Source: Anderseniella sp964390445
Lineage (GTDB): Bacteria; Pseudomonadota; Alphaproteobacteria; Rhizobiales; Aestuariivirgaceae
Assembly (NCBI GenBank): GCA_964390445.1
Contig: CAYMJJ010000141.1
Coordinates: forward strand, 1-5,722
Direction: 5' to 3'
DNA: 5,722 nt
A program made the translations under genes and the position numbers. The notes under the pieces are model-generated. The model saw only the letters and a list, made by a program, of their open reading frames with translations. It ran no database searches and was not told the origin of the DNA. Of the stretch, positions 1 to 5,079 are shown in pieces; within the stretch, counting starts at the first letter, position 1; each line of letters opens with the position of its first letter.

Positions 1-485
1 AGGCAGATGATCTGCCGCCCTTGCTGAAAGGCTTCGAGGCGGTGCCGCCGCTGGTGACGGACATCGACCTGAGCCTCGATGACAGGTTCCTCTACGTGTC
101 GTGCTGGGGCACAGGCGAAATGCACCAGTATGACGTGTCCGACCCGATGAACCCGAAACTTGCCGGCAAGGTGGAGATCGGCGGCATCGTCAAGCAGACC
201 AGGCACCCCAACGGCAAGTCGTTCGGCTATGGCCCGCAGATGGTCGAGATCAGCCGCGACGGCAAGCGGGTGTACTGGACCAACTCGCTGTACTCGACCT
301 GGGACGACCAGTTCTATCCCGGCGAGCGCGGGGCGGCGATGGTCATGGCCAACGTTGGCGAAAACGGCGGGCTGGAACTGGACAAGGATTTCTGGGTCGA
401 GTTTCCGGACGGCTACCGGGCGCACCAGATCCGGCTGGAAGGCGGGGACTGTTCAACCGACTCTTTCTGTTACCCGAACGTGTAG
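1..485 (+). CDS. mtoX: Selenium-binding protein / methanethiol oxidase (SBP56 family), C-terminal part
   Basis: The reading frame is open from the window's left edge (first full codon at base 3) and ends at TAG 483-485, so about 160 C-terminal residues are seen of a family that is usually 430-470 residues long. Family signatures are visible: TDIDLSLDDRFLYVSCWGTG, then QYDVSDP, YGPQMVEISRDGKRVYWTNS, LYSTWDDQFYP, and the terminal block AHQIRLEGGDCSTDSFC, matching the conserved GGDCSSD ending of SELENBP1-type beta-propeller proteins. Characterised members (human SELENBP1, bacterial MtoX) oxidise methanethiol to formaldehyde, hydrogen sulfide and hydrogen peroxide, and bacterial MtoX is a periplasmic copper enzyme. 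The N-terminus, where a signal peptide and further ligands would lie, is outside the window, so the enzymatic role is inferred from the family. The segment between GGIVKQ and GYGPQM is shorter than in the human protein. It is followed after 3 nt by a membrane protein gene. Confidence 0.9.
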   Translation, partial: ADDLPPLLKGFEAVPPLVTDIDLSLDDRFLYVSCWGTGEMHQYDVSDPMNPKLAGKVEIGGIVKQTRHPNGKSFGYGPQMVEISRDGKRVYWTNSLYSTWDDQFYPGERGAAMVMANVGENGGLELDKDFWVEFPDGYRAHQIRLEGGDCSTDSFCYPNV

Positions 486-488
486 GTC

Positions 489-1151
489 TTGGGCCTTGAC
501 GACTGGACGACGGCAAGCCTGTGGCTCGCCGTCGTCGGCTCCGGCATCTATCACGGCATCAACCCCGGCATGGGCTGGCCACTGGCTGTCTCTGCCGGGC
601 TGATGGGCCGTGGCCAGCGCGACCTCATTGCTGCGCTCGGGCCGCTGGCCCTAGGGCACACGCTGGCGATGGCCGGGGTGCTGCTGCCGTTCGCTGTGAT
701 GGTGTCGCTGGTGACATGGCAACGCGAAATCCAGATCGGGGCAGGGCTGCTGGTGGTTGGTGCCGGAATCTACCTGCTGATCAACCGCCGGCACCCACGG
801 TTCCTGGCCCGCATAAGGCCGACGCAACTGGCGTTGTGGTCGTTCGCGGTGGCGATGGCACACGGCGCGGGGCTGATGCTGGTGCCGATCTTCCTCGGGC
901 TGTGCAAGGCGGATGAACTGGACGCGGGCCACGCGGCGGCGATGACGCTTATGGGGGGCAACGTTGGCATGGCGGTGGCGGTGTCTGTTGTCCATGCAGG
1001 CGCCATGATCGTATCGGGTGGGCTGATCGCCTGGGCGGTATTCAGGTGGCTGGGCCCGCAGTTCATCTCCAGAAGCTGGTTCAACCTCGATGCCGTGTGG
1101 GCGCTGAGCCTGATCCTCGTGGGAACGCTAGGGCTGCTGAGCGCGTTCTAG
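489..1151 (+). CDS. Polytopic membrane protein linked to mtoX, possible metal-ion transporter
   Basis: A 220-residue, very hydrophobic protein with about six membrane segments (roughly residues 10-29, 50-72, 83-98, 114-138, 160-185 and 202-220). Histidines sit inside or at the edge of four of them: H22 in GIYHGINPGMGW, H57 in LALGHTLAM, H125 in AMAHGAGLML and H169 in SVVHAGAMI. This recalls NicO/UreH-type nickel-cobalt permeases, which also use intramembrane histidines, but I cannot assign it to a named family. The start is TTG at 489: the same frame has a stop (the mtoX TAG) two codons upstream, and the next ATG is codon 28, which would delete the first helix and H22. Only a weak TAGG precedes the TTG, so translation may be coupled to mtoX. 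Because MtoX is a copper protein, metal supply or export is a reasonable guess for its role, but this rests on position and histidines only. Confidence 0.82.
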   Translation: MGLDDWTTASLWLAVVGSGIYHGINPGMGWPLAVSAGLMGRGQRDLIAALGPLALGHTLAMAGVLLPFAVMVSLVTWQREIQIGAGLLVVGAGIYLLINRRHPRFLARIRPTQLALWSFAVAMAHGAGLMLVPIFLGLCKADELDAGHAAAMTLMGGNVGMAVAVSVVHAGAMIVSGGLIAWAVFRWLGPQFISRSWFNLDAVWALSLILVGTLGLLSAF

Positions 1152-1164
1152 ACGGGTCACGCGT

Positions 1165-1169
1165 GGAGG
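1165..1169 (+). promoter_or_regulatory. Ribosome binding site of the mgtC-like gene
   Basis: GGAGG lies 7 nt before ATG 1177 and 10 nt past... the gene's preceding TTG is too close to it (4 nt). This decides ATG rather than TTG as start. Confidence 0.75.
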
Positions 1170-1176
1170 CCAGTTG

Positions 1177-1662
1177 ATGTGGGAACTGCTTGCGGAAGAA
1201 TTTTCGAAGCCGGGGCAGATCCAGCTGCCGGTGCTGGTGTTGCGGCTGGCGGGGACCATCATCCTGTGTGGCGTCATCGGGCTTGAACGCGAGATCAAGA
1301 AGGACTCGGCCGGCCTGCGCACCAACATCCTCATCGGGCTGGCCGCTGCCACCTTTGCGCTGATTACCACAAGCATACTTGAGACGAGCATTGGACAGGA
1401 CGACAACGTCAGGTCCGATCCTCTGCGCCTGGTCGAGGCTGTCACCAATGGCGTGGCCTTCCTGGCGGCTGGCATCATCGTGTTTGCCAGGGGTGAGGTG
1501 CGCGGCCTGACGACCGGGGCCAGCATGTGGTTGTCTGCCTCGATCGGGTTGTCGGTCGGTCTGGGATTCTGGGTGATAGCCGTAATGACCGGCGTGACCG
1601 GGTTCGTGGTGCTGGCCGGTCTGCGGCGGCTCGAGGTGTATTTCGGCACCAAGGACGATTGA
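1177..1662 (+). CDS. MgtC/SapB family inner-membrane protein
   Basis: A 161-residue membrane protein with the MgtC/SapB N-terminal domain almost end to end. The motifs run in order: RLAGTIILCGVIGLERE (about residues 23-39), then AGLRTNILIGLAAATFAL (45-62), then DPLRLVEAVTNGVAFLAAGI (81-100), then VRGLTTGASMWLSASIGL (108-125), with a last helix near 131-149. The conserved GLERE, GLRT and GLTTGAS blocks are intact. It lacks the extra soluble C-terminal domain of Salmonella MgtC, as do the many short family members. Salmonella MgtC helps growth at low magnesium and inhibits the F-type ATP synthase; short bacterial homologues are mostly uncharacterised, so no specific function is claimed. The start is ATG 1177, since GGAGG at 1165-1169 lies 7 nt upstream; the adjacent TTG at 1174 is less likely. 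It follows the preceding stop by 25 nt in the same direction, so it is probably the last gene of the mtoX transcript. Confidence 0.9.
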   Translation: MWELLAEEFSKPGQIQLPVLVLRLAGTIILCGVIGLEREIKKDSAGLRTNILIGLAAATFALITTSILETSIGQDDNVRSDPLRLVEAVTNGVAFLAAGIIVFARGEVRGLTTGASMWLSASIGLSVGLGFWVIAVMTGVTGFVVLAGLRRLEVYFGTKDD

Positions 1663-1683
1663 AGTTGATAAGCGTTATGCTCC

Positions 1684-1746
1684 TGGAGGAGGACCGAAGT
1701 TCGCGTCGAAGAACGCTAGCCAGTTGAGTCCCCTGTCACCGGGTCG
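1684..1746 (-). pseudogene. Remnant of an M19 dipeptidase gene 3' end
   Basis: Read on the minus strand this stretch gives GLNWLAFFDANFGP, nearly identical to the last residues of the intact M19 gene in this window (MGLNWLAFFDKNFVPL, 3354-3404). DNA identity is 34 of 40 over 1691-1730 against 3361-3400, without gaps. Among the codons for GLNWLAFFDxNF, two differences are silent (Leu CTG/CTA, Gly GGG/GGA) and one codon changes Lys to Ala. Just upstream in the minus-strand sense the match continues only as a short CACC after a 2-nt insertion and then stops; an in-frame stop occurs at 1747-1749, and there is no start. It is therefore a gene fragment, not a gene. It lies 21 nt downstream of the mgtC-like stop and converges with it. 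It could be the end of a lost tandem paralogue or a duplicated insertion end. Confidence 0.7.
1691..1730 (+). repeat. Direct repeat, copy 1 (dipeptidase gene end)
   Basis: Forty columns align without gaps to 3361-3400 with 34 identities; the longest common parts are GTCGAAGAACG and AGCCAGTTGAG. Both copies have the same orientation and are 1,670 bp apart, start to start. Sequence left of each copy is unrelated. Confidence 0.8.
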
Positions 1747-1797
1747 TCATAGGTCATTGCCAATGGATGAGGATTTTTCGCAGCCTGCAAATGACAA

Positions 1798-1817
1798 GCC
1801 CCGGCCGAAGCCGGGGC
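1798..1817 (-). terminator. Strong hairpin terminator with UUCG loop, probably bidirectional
   Basis: A perfect 8-bp GC stem, GCCCCGGC/GCCGGGGC, closes a 4-nt loop. On the minus strand the loop is C(UUCG)G, the especially stable tetraloop common in terminators, followed by TTGTCATTTG, which is only moderately T-rich. It lies 57 nt downstream of the coiled-coil gene stop and 135 nt past the mgtC-like stop, so it probably ends the coiled-coil transcript and may also stop the convergent mtoX operon. Confidence 0.75.
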
Positions 1818-1874
1818 CGCTGATTTGAGTAGCCAGGCATGTCAGTCTGAAAACGTGAGCCTGATGGCAGTTGA

Positions 1875-2594
1875 TCAGTTGCCGTTCATGCGGGGTTGAT
1901 CACTGCCCATGAGCGCGATCTGCTCGCCGAGTGAAGAGATTGCCGAGCCGATGTCACAGACCTTCTGCTGGTTCTGGTTTCGTGCTTCCGCCAAGGAGGC
2001 GGCAAAGGCCTTGCCTGTCTCAACGATTTTCAGGTCGTTGCGATCGAGTTTCGCGTCCAGCTCGGACAGATCGCGCTTCACGTCGGTGTCGCGCCTTTCC
2101 ACATCCTGCTCGACCTGTGCGATCTTCACTTGAAGCTCGTCGTCGCGCTTGGCAGCAAGCGCGCTGAGGTCAGCGATCTGCTGGTTCAGGGCCTGTTCGC
2201 GTTCGGTGAGGTCAGATTGCACCGATGCAATCTTCTTCTCCAGCGCAGCTTCGCGTTCGTCCATTTGGGTCTGAAGTTCCTCGAGGATAACCACGAATTC
2301 CTCAAGCCGCTGCGCCGTCACGGTTGCAAACGGGCCAACGAGAATATCTCTCACTGTCTCGAGTTCCCCAGTCTGCAGGGCGGGGGTATCCGCTGGCTGC
2401 ACCTTGTCAGCCGCTACAGGCAGTACTGCTACCTTGTTTGCGGACATGCTGAATGGTGTCGCGTTGGTCTGTGACGGGGTGCCATTGTCGACATCGGCCA
2501 GGTTGCCCTGGAACCGAGCGCCAACTTCGGTCATCGAGTTCTGATGCTTGCGATCAGGCAAGTCATAAGAACAGTTGTGGATTTTCTGTGCCAT
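1875..2594 (-). CDS. Coiled-coil protein of unknown function
   Basis: A 239-residue soluble protein with no signal peptide or membrane segment, so probably cytoplasmic. Residues 1-75 are polar and probably disordered (rich in N, T, P, A). A short hydrophobic block, VRDILVGPF at 81-89, follows; similar R-(D/E)-(I/L)-L-x-G blocks precede coiled coils in other uncharacterised bacterial proteins, but I cannot name a family. From about residue 95 to 210 there is an almost continuous charged heptad-like coiled coil with recurring elements such as EEREAALEKKI, TEREQALNQQIADL, KRDDELQVKIAQV and VERRDTDVKRDLSELDAKLDR. The tail ends MGSDQPRMNGN. The start is ATG 2592-2594, with AAGGA (2602-2606 on the complement) 7 nt upstream; the alternatives at Met21 and Met50 have no evident site. 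It is transcribed alone, ends before a strong terminator, and lies in the segment bounded by the dipeptidase direct repeat. Oligomerisation or scaffolding is an inference from the coiled coil only. Confidence 0.85.
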   Translation of the reverse strand: MAQKIHNCSYDLPDRKHQNSMTEVGARFQGNLADVDNGTPSQTNATPFSMSANKVAVLPVAADKVQPADTPALQTGELETVRDILVGPFATVTAQRLEEFVVILEELQTQMDEREAALEKKIASVQSDLTEREQALNQQIADLSALAAKRDDELQVKIAQVEQDVERRDTDVKRDLSELDAKLDRNDLKIVETGKAFAASLAEARNQNQQKVCDIGSAISSLGEQIALMGSDQPRMNGN

Positions 2595-2902
2595 CTCTGT
2601 ATCCTTTTGGACAATAGAGTCCTTTCAGTTATGTCGGTTTACTGTCTGACGTTGCGTCGGAAAAACTGACTCTCCGCTCTGTCGCAATTCTTGGGCCAAT
2701 TCAAAATTCAGCAGTATTCCGGGAATTCTTGAAACTAAAAGAATTTTTGCTCAACGCCTTTTGCCATGAATTTCAAAATGGGACATATCGAAACTCGTCA
2801 ATCTTCTACTGTGATCGATCAATACATCGATTGAGTGAAGCGTTTAGTGCAGCTGATGCCGTGCGTGTGCAGGCCGGGATTGATGTTTGTGGGACCGTCC
2901 GG
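2595..2902. other. AT-rich intergenic stretch upstream of the coiled-coil gene
   Basis: No convincing gene. By count 44 of 120 bases at 2701-2820 are G or C, far below the neighbouring genes. On the minus strand TTGAGC (2754-2749) and AAGAAT (2730-2725), 18 nt apart, could form a weak promoter for the coiled-coil gene with a leader of about 120 nt; this is only a candidate. A 7-bp inverted repeat AATTCTT/AAGAATT (2724-2730 with 2739-2745, 8-nt loop) overlaps it and could be a binding site or a weak hairpin. Confidence 0.4.
2602..2606 (-). promoter_or_regulatory. Ribosome binding site of the coiled-coil gene
   Basis: AAGGA on the minus strand, 7 nt before ATG 2594. It supports the longest start for the coiled-coil protein. 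Confidence 0.65.
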
Positions 2903-3094
2903 TTACCGACGCCGTTGGCCGCTGCCAAGGTTTGCCAGAAGCCTGTCCATCCGATCACGGCATTGCTTGAGGACTGTAATGTTCTTGCGGCTCACGACGA
3001 TACCCTTGGCGCTGATATGCTCCAGCGCACGAATATCCTTTTCGAGATCGTCAATCGCCACTTGATCAAATCTGTACGGCTCGCTCTGTGCCAT
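2903..3094 (-). CDS. Possible small helical protein, 63 residues
   Basis: An ORF from ATG 3094 to TAA 2903 encodes a highly charged, probably helical protein: a central DDLEKDIRALEHI segment (residues 15-27), then ITVLKQCRDRMDRLLANL (39-56) and a basic tail GSGQRRR. There is no signal peptide or membrane segment. Its amino-acid make-up looks protein-like, unlike the frames on the opposite strand, and most third codon positions are G or C although the surrounding DNA is AT-rich. Translation signals are only fair: GGAG lies 11 nt before the ATG. I recognise no family. It points the same way as the coiled-coil gene, 308 nt upstream of it, and lies within the repeat-bounded segment. It could be a real accessory gene, a fragment of a decayed one, or chance. 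Confidence 0.45.
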   Translation of the reverse strand: MAQSEPYRFDQVAIDDLEKDIRALEHISAKGIVVSRKNITVLKQCRDRMDRLLANLGSGQRRR

Positions 3095-3353
3095 GATCCC
3101 GTCTACTCCAATACACCCTTCCAGAAATGTGGTCAGGGCGAATGCTCTTTCACTGGCAATTTAATTCGCATTGGAATTGAAGTCACGCCAACATCAATTA
3201 TTGAGTTAATTCTCATGGGCGGGAGTCCAGTAGAATTGAGCCTGCCGGGAGTTACATTGGGTGGAAAAGGCAGATGATTTCGCAATTGTGTTGGTATTGG
3301 CCAGCCAATCATTCTGACAGTTACAGGCATGGCAACAACGAGGTTTAGAACGT
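3095..3353. other. Gene-poor spacer between the small ORF and the dipeptidase gene
   Basis: Frames here on either strand lack ribosome sites and protein-like composition. The sequence is rich in short AATT-containing inverted repeats near 3160-3215, for example TCAATTATTGA at 3195-3205. A short ATTGG/CCAAT hairpin (3296-3300 with 3305-3309) lies about 45 nt past the dipeptidase stop and has no T run, so I see no clear terminator for that gene. Confidence 0.35.
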
Positions 3354-4325
3354 CTACAAGGGCACGAAGTTCTTGTCGAAGAACGCCAGCCAGTTGAGCC
3401 CCATCACCTTGTCAACCTCCTCGCGGTACATGCCCCGGTCAATGAGGCCTCGCTCGATGTTTCCAAAGTCGCGGTTGTCGCGGAACCAGTCCGGCTGCTG
3501 CGGAAAGCCGGCATTGTCCTTCGAGCCTTCGCCATAGTCGATTTCCTTCGACCAGCGCCCGACGCGCATCCATTCGACCACGCTGTCGGGCTGGTCCTGG
3601 CACAGGTCCGAGCCGATGCCGATGTGGTCGATGCCGATCATGTCTGCGGTGCGCGCGACCATCTCGCAGAAGCTGTCCAGCGTACAGTCCGGGCCGGCTT
3701 TCAGGTGATGCGGATAGAGCGAGAAGCCCAGCATGCCGCCGGATTGGCTGAGCGCCTTGAGGACCTCGTCTGACTTGTTGCGCAGGCCAGCGTGCCAGAA
3801 CTTCGGGTTGGCGTGGGTGATGGCGATGGGCCGGGTGGAATGGTCGATGGCTTCCAGCGTGGAGCGTTCGGCGGAATGCGACATGTCGACCACCAGCCCG
3901 ACGCGGTTCATTTCGCGCACCACCTGCTTTCCCATCCGCGTGAGCCCGGTATCCTCGGCCTCGTAGGCGCCGGTCGCCAGCAGCGACTGGTTGTTGTAGG
4001 TAAGCTGCATGAAGCGCACGCCGAGGGTGTGCAGGATCTCCACCAGGCCAATGTCGTCCTCGATCGGCGAGCAGTTCTGCAGGCCGAAAAAGATCGCGGT
4101 ACGGCCGGTCTCACGCGCCTTGCGGACACACGCTCCGGTGGTGCCCTTGAAGATAAGTTCCGGGTATTGCTCGAACCAGCGGTTCCAGCGCTCCAGATTG
4201 GCGACTGTTTCGCGGAAATTCTCGTGATAGCAAACGGTTACATGGGCCGAATCAACCTGGCCCTCCCGCATTTGCCTGAACACCTTCTCGCTATACTTGC
4301 AGTACTGAAGTCCGTCGATGCGCAT
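3354..4325 (-). CDS. M19 family (membrane/renal dipeptidase-like) protein with altered metal site
   Basis: A complete 323-residue protein of the M19 amidohydrolase-like TIM-barrel family. Recognisable blocks: IDGLQY (3-8), AIFFGLQNCSPIEDDIGLVE (77-96), GVRFMQLTYNNQS (102-114), GLVVDMSHSAERS (143-155), RPIAITHANPKFWHAGLRNKSD (165-186), MIGIDHIGIGSDL (229-241) and the terminal VMGLNWLAFF. Canonical members hydrolyse dipeptides with a two-zinc site. Here His150, His171, Arg182 and Asp240 match human renal dipeptidase His198, His219, Arg230 and Asp288, but the HxD motif is Leu6/Tyr8, the bridging Glu125 is Gln83, and His152 is Tyr110. A divergent subfamily with this wording is, as far as I recall, widespread in proteobacteria, so it is probably a functional protein with changed chemistry, not a decayed gene. 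There is no signal peptide. ATG 4325 is the only start candidate before an in-frame stop 21 codons upstream; its ribosome site is weak. It is transcribed away from recA. Confidence 0.88.
   Translation of the reverse strand: MRIDGLQYCKYSEKVFRQMREGQVDSAHVTVCYHENFRETVANLERWNRWFEQYPELIFKGTTGACVRKARETGRTAIFFGLQNCSPIEDDIGLVEILHTLGVRFMQLTYNNQSLLATGAYEAEDTGLTRMGKQVVREMNRVGLVVDMSHSAERSTLEAIDHSTRPIAITHANPKFWHAGLRNKSDEVLKALSQSGGMLGFSLYPHHLKAGPDCTLDSFCEMVARTADMIGIDHIGIGSDLCQDQPDSVVEWMRVGRWSKEIDYGEGSKDNAGFPQQPDWFRDNRDFGNIERGLIDRGMYREEVDKVMGLNWLAFFDKNFVPL
3361..3400 (+). repeat. Direct repeat, copy 2 (inside the 3' end of the M19 gene)
   Basis: The intact counterpart of 1691-1730 (34 of 40 identical). It codes, on the minus strand, for the C-terminal GLNWLAFFDKNFVP of the M19 protein and begins 5 bases from the gene's stop codon. 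Confidence 0.8.
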
Positions 4326-4960
4326 GGATGTCGCTTTCGTTCCGGTCTGGCCTCTTGAAAGGGGAAAGTGGCAGAAAACAGGGACTTACGCCAGCCTTGC
4401 CCGCACCAGTGTACTGGAAATCCTGCATGCCCTCATGCGCACAATTTATCACTGGCTCACAAATGCAACCTATGATACTTGTCTTTTAATTAAATGCACG
4501 CTATTAGAGAAAATCGCAAACGCGCAAACAGTTGGCCGGAGGGGCCAAGACGAGGCTGACGAAGCTGGACACACGCAATAACCGAAGGCCGGTGAACTGT
4601 TGAATGTCCAGGTTTTTAATATCGGTGTAGCGGTGAATCCGGTCAGAAGTACTGTCAGGGTCATCAGGCCGCTCGCCGGCACGGAACATCAGATACTGGC
4701 AGGGATGGGTGGGTCTGCAACATTTGCCCGCCCTGTCGGTTGAGGCCGGAAAGACATTGCTCTCCCCAAGAGTTGGCTCAGATATACAGCCCCTGGAGTG
4801 TCAGTCCGGCCTCTGCCCCCGAAGCTCCCCGTCCTGCCGCAACACCAGGACGGGGAGCGACCCGGCTCGAGGCCCTGTTGCGCCAGATTGACCGCCATGC
4901 GTGCGGCTGCCCACGCTGCCTGCGAGCCAGCTTCAATCCGCAGAAATCCCGCATGAATCC
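4326..4960. other. Long intergenic region between the divergent M19 and recA genes
   Basis: I see no convincing gene: open frames here have no good ribosome sites and their products (rich in R, P, S, G) look like chance translations. The part at 4440-4520 is AT-rich and probably contains the M19 promoter; TATCAT on the minus strand (4477-4472) is a good -10 match but has no clear -35. A 6-bp hairpin TTGGCC/GGCCAA (4532-4537 with 4543-4548) and a 13-bp hairpin (4824-4858, listed separately) are present. No tRNA or other familiar RNA was recognised. Confidence 0.5.
4824..4858. repeat. Perfect 13-bp inverted repeat with 9-nt loop
   Basis: GCTCCCCGTCCTG (4824-4836) is exactly complementary to CAGGACGGGGAGC (4846-4858), with loop CCGCAACAC. 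Neither side has a T run, so it is not a standard intrinsic terminator, though it would form a very stable RNA hairpin on either strand. It lies about 220 nt upstream of recA. Confidence 0.75.
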
Positions 4961-4973
4961 CTGACGACAAAAA

Positions 4974-4991
4974 TGTTCTTGCGCAAGAACA
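4974..4991. promoter_or_regulatory. Perfect 18-bp palindrome upstream of recA
   Basis: TGTTCTTGCGCAAGAACA reads the same on both strands. It lies 20 bp before the LexA box, overlaps the likely recA -35 region, and itself contains one GTTC and one GAAC arm, but with 8 nt between them in inverted order, unlike the alphaproteobacterial direct-repeat box. A dimeric regulator's operator is the simplest reading. Confidence 0.55.
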
Positions 4992-5004
4992 AAAAGTGTA
5001 CGAT
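4976..5004 (+). promoter_or_regulatory. Probable recA promoter
   Basis: TTCTTG (4976-4981) and TACGAT (4999-5004) are 17 nt apart. The -35 is a weak match, the -10 is fair. The LexA box at 5011-5025 would cover the transcription start, and the 5' leader would be about 70 nt. Confidence 0.4.
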
Positions 5005-5010
5005 GTTCTG

Positions 5011-5025
5011 GAACATAAGCGGAAC
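5011..5025 (+). promoter_or_regulatory. LexA (SOS) box of recA, alphaproteobacterial type
   Basis: GAACATAAGCGGAAC is exactly GAAC-N7-GAAC, the complement of the direct-repeat LexA operator GTTC-N7-GTTC known from Rhodobacter, Rhizobium and Caulobacter. It lies 55 nt before the recA start. A further arm, ATGTTC at 5003-5008, makes a near-palindrome with GAACAT at 5011-5016. Confidence 0.85.
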
Positions 5026-5079
5026 GCACGGGTGGTCTGGCGATCTGCCGGTCAATGTGAAATAAGGATGGTGAGAGCT

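Noticed and set aside
1128..1652. A 174-codon minus-strand frame opposite the mgtC-like gene
   Set aside because: It is the antisense of a clear MgtC/SapB coding sequence; its R/S/P/T-rich product is typical of a shadow frame.
2729..3277. A 182-codon open frame on the + strand starting at TTG
   Set aside because: No ribosome site, no recognisable motif, mixed composition resembling a chance frame through AT-rich DNA, and it overlaps the more protein-like minus-strand 63-residue ORF.
3133..3330. A 65-codon minus-strand frame upstream of the small ORF
   Set aside because: No Shine-Dalgarno sequence before its ATG and a composition (rich in P, I, R) without any structural pattern.
1741..3360. 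A complete mobile element between the direct repeats
   Set aside because: No integrase, transposase or terminal inverted repeats were found; the repeat alone supports only a hypothesis, so no mobile element is annotated.
4689..4970. A 93-codon minus-strand frame in the region upstream of recA
   Set aside because: It runs through the 13-bp hairpin, has no clear ribosome site and shows no family pattern; probably a chance GC-rich frame.
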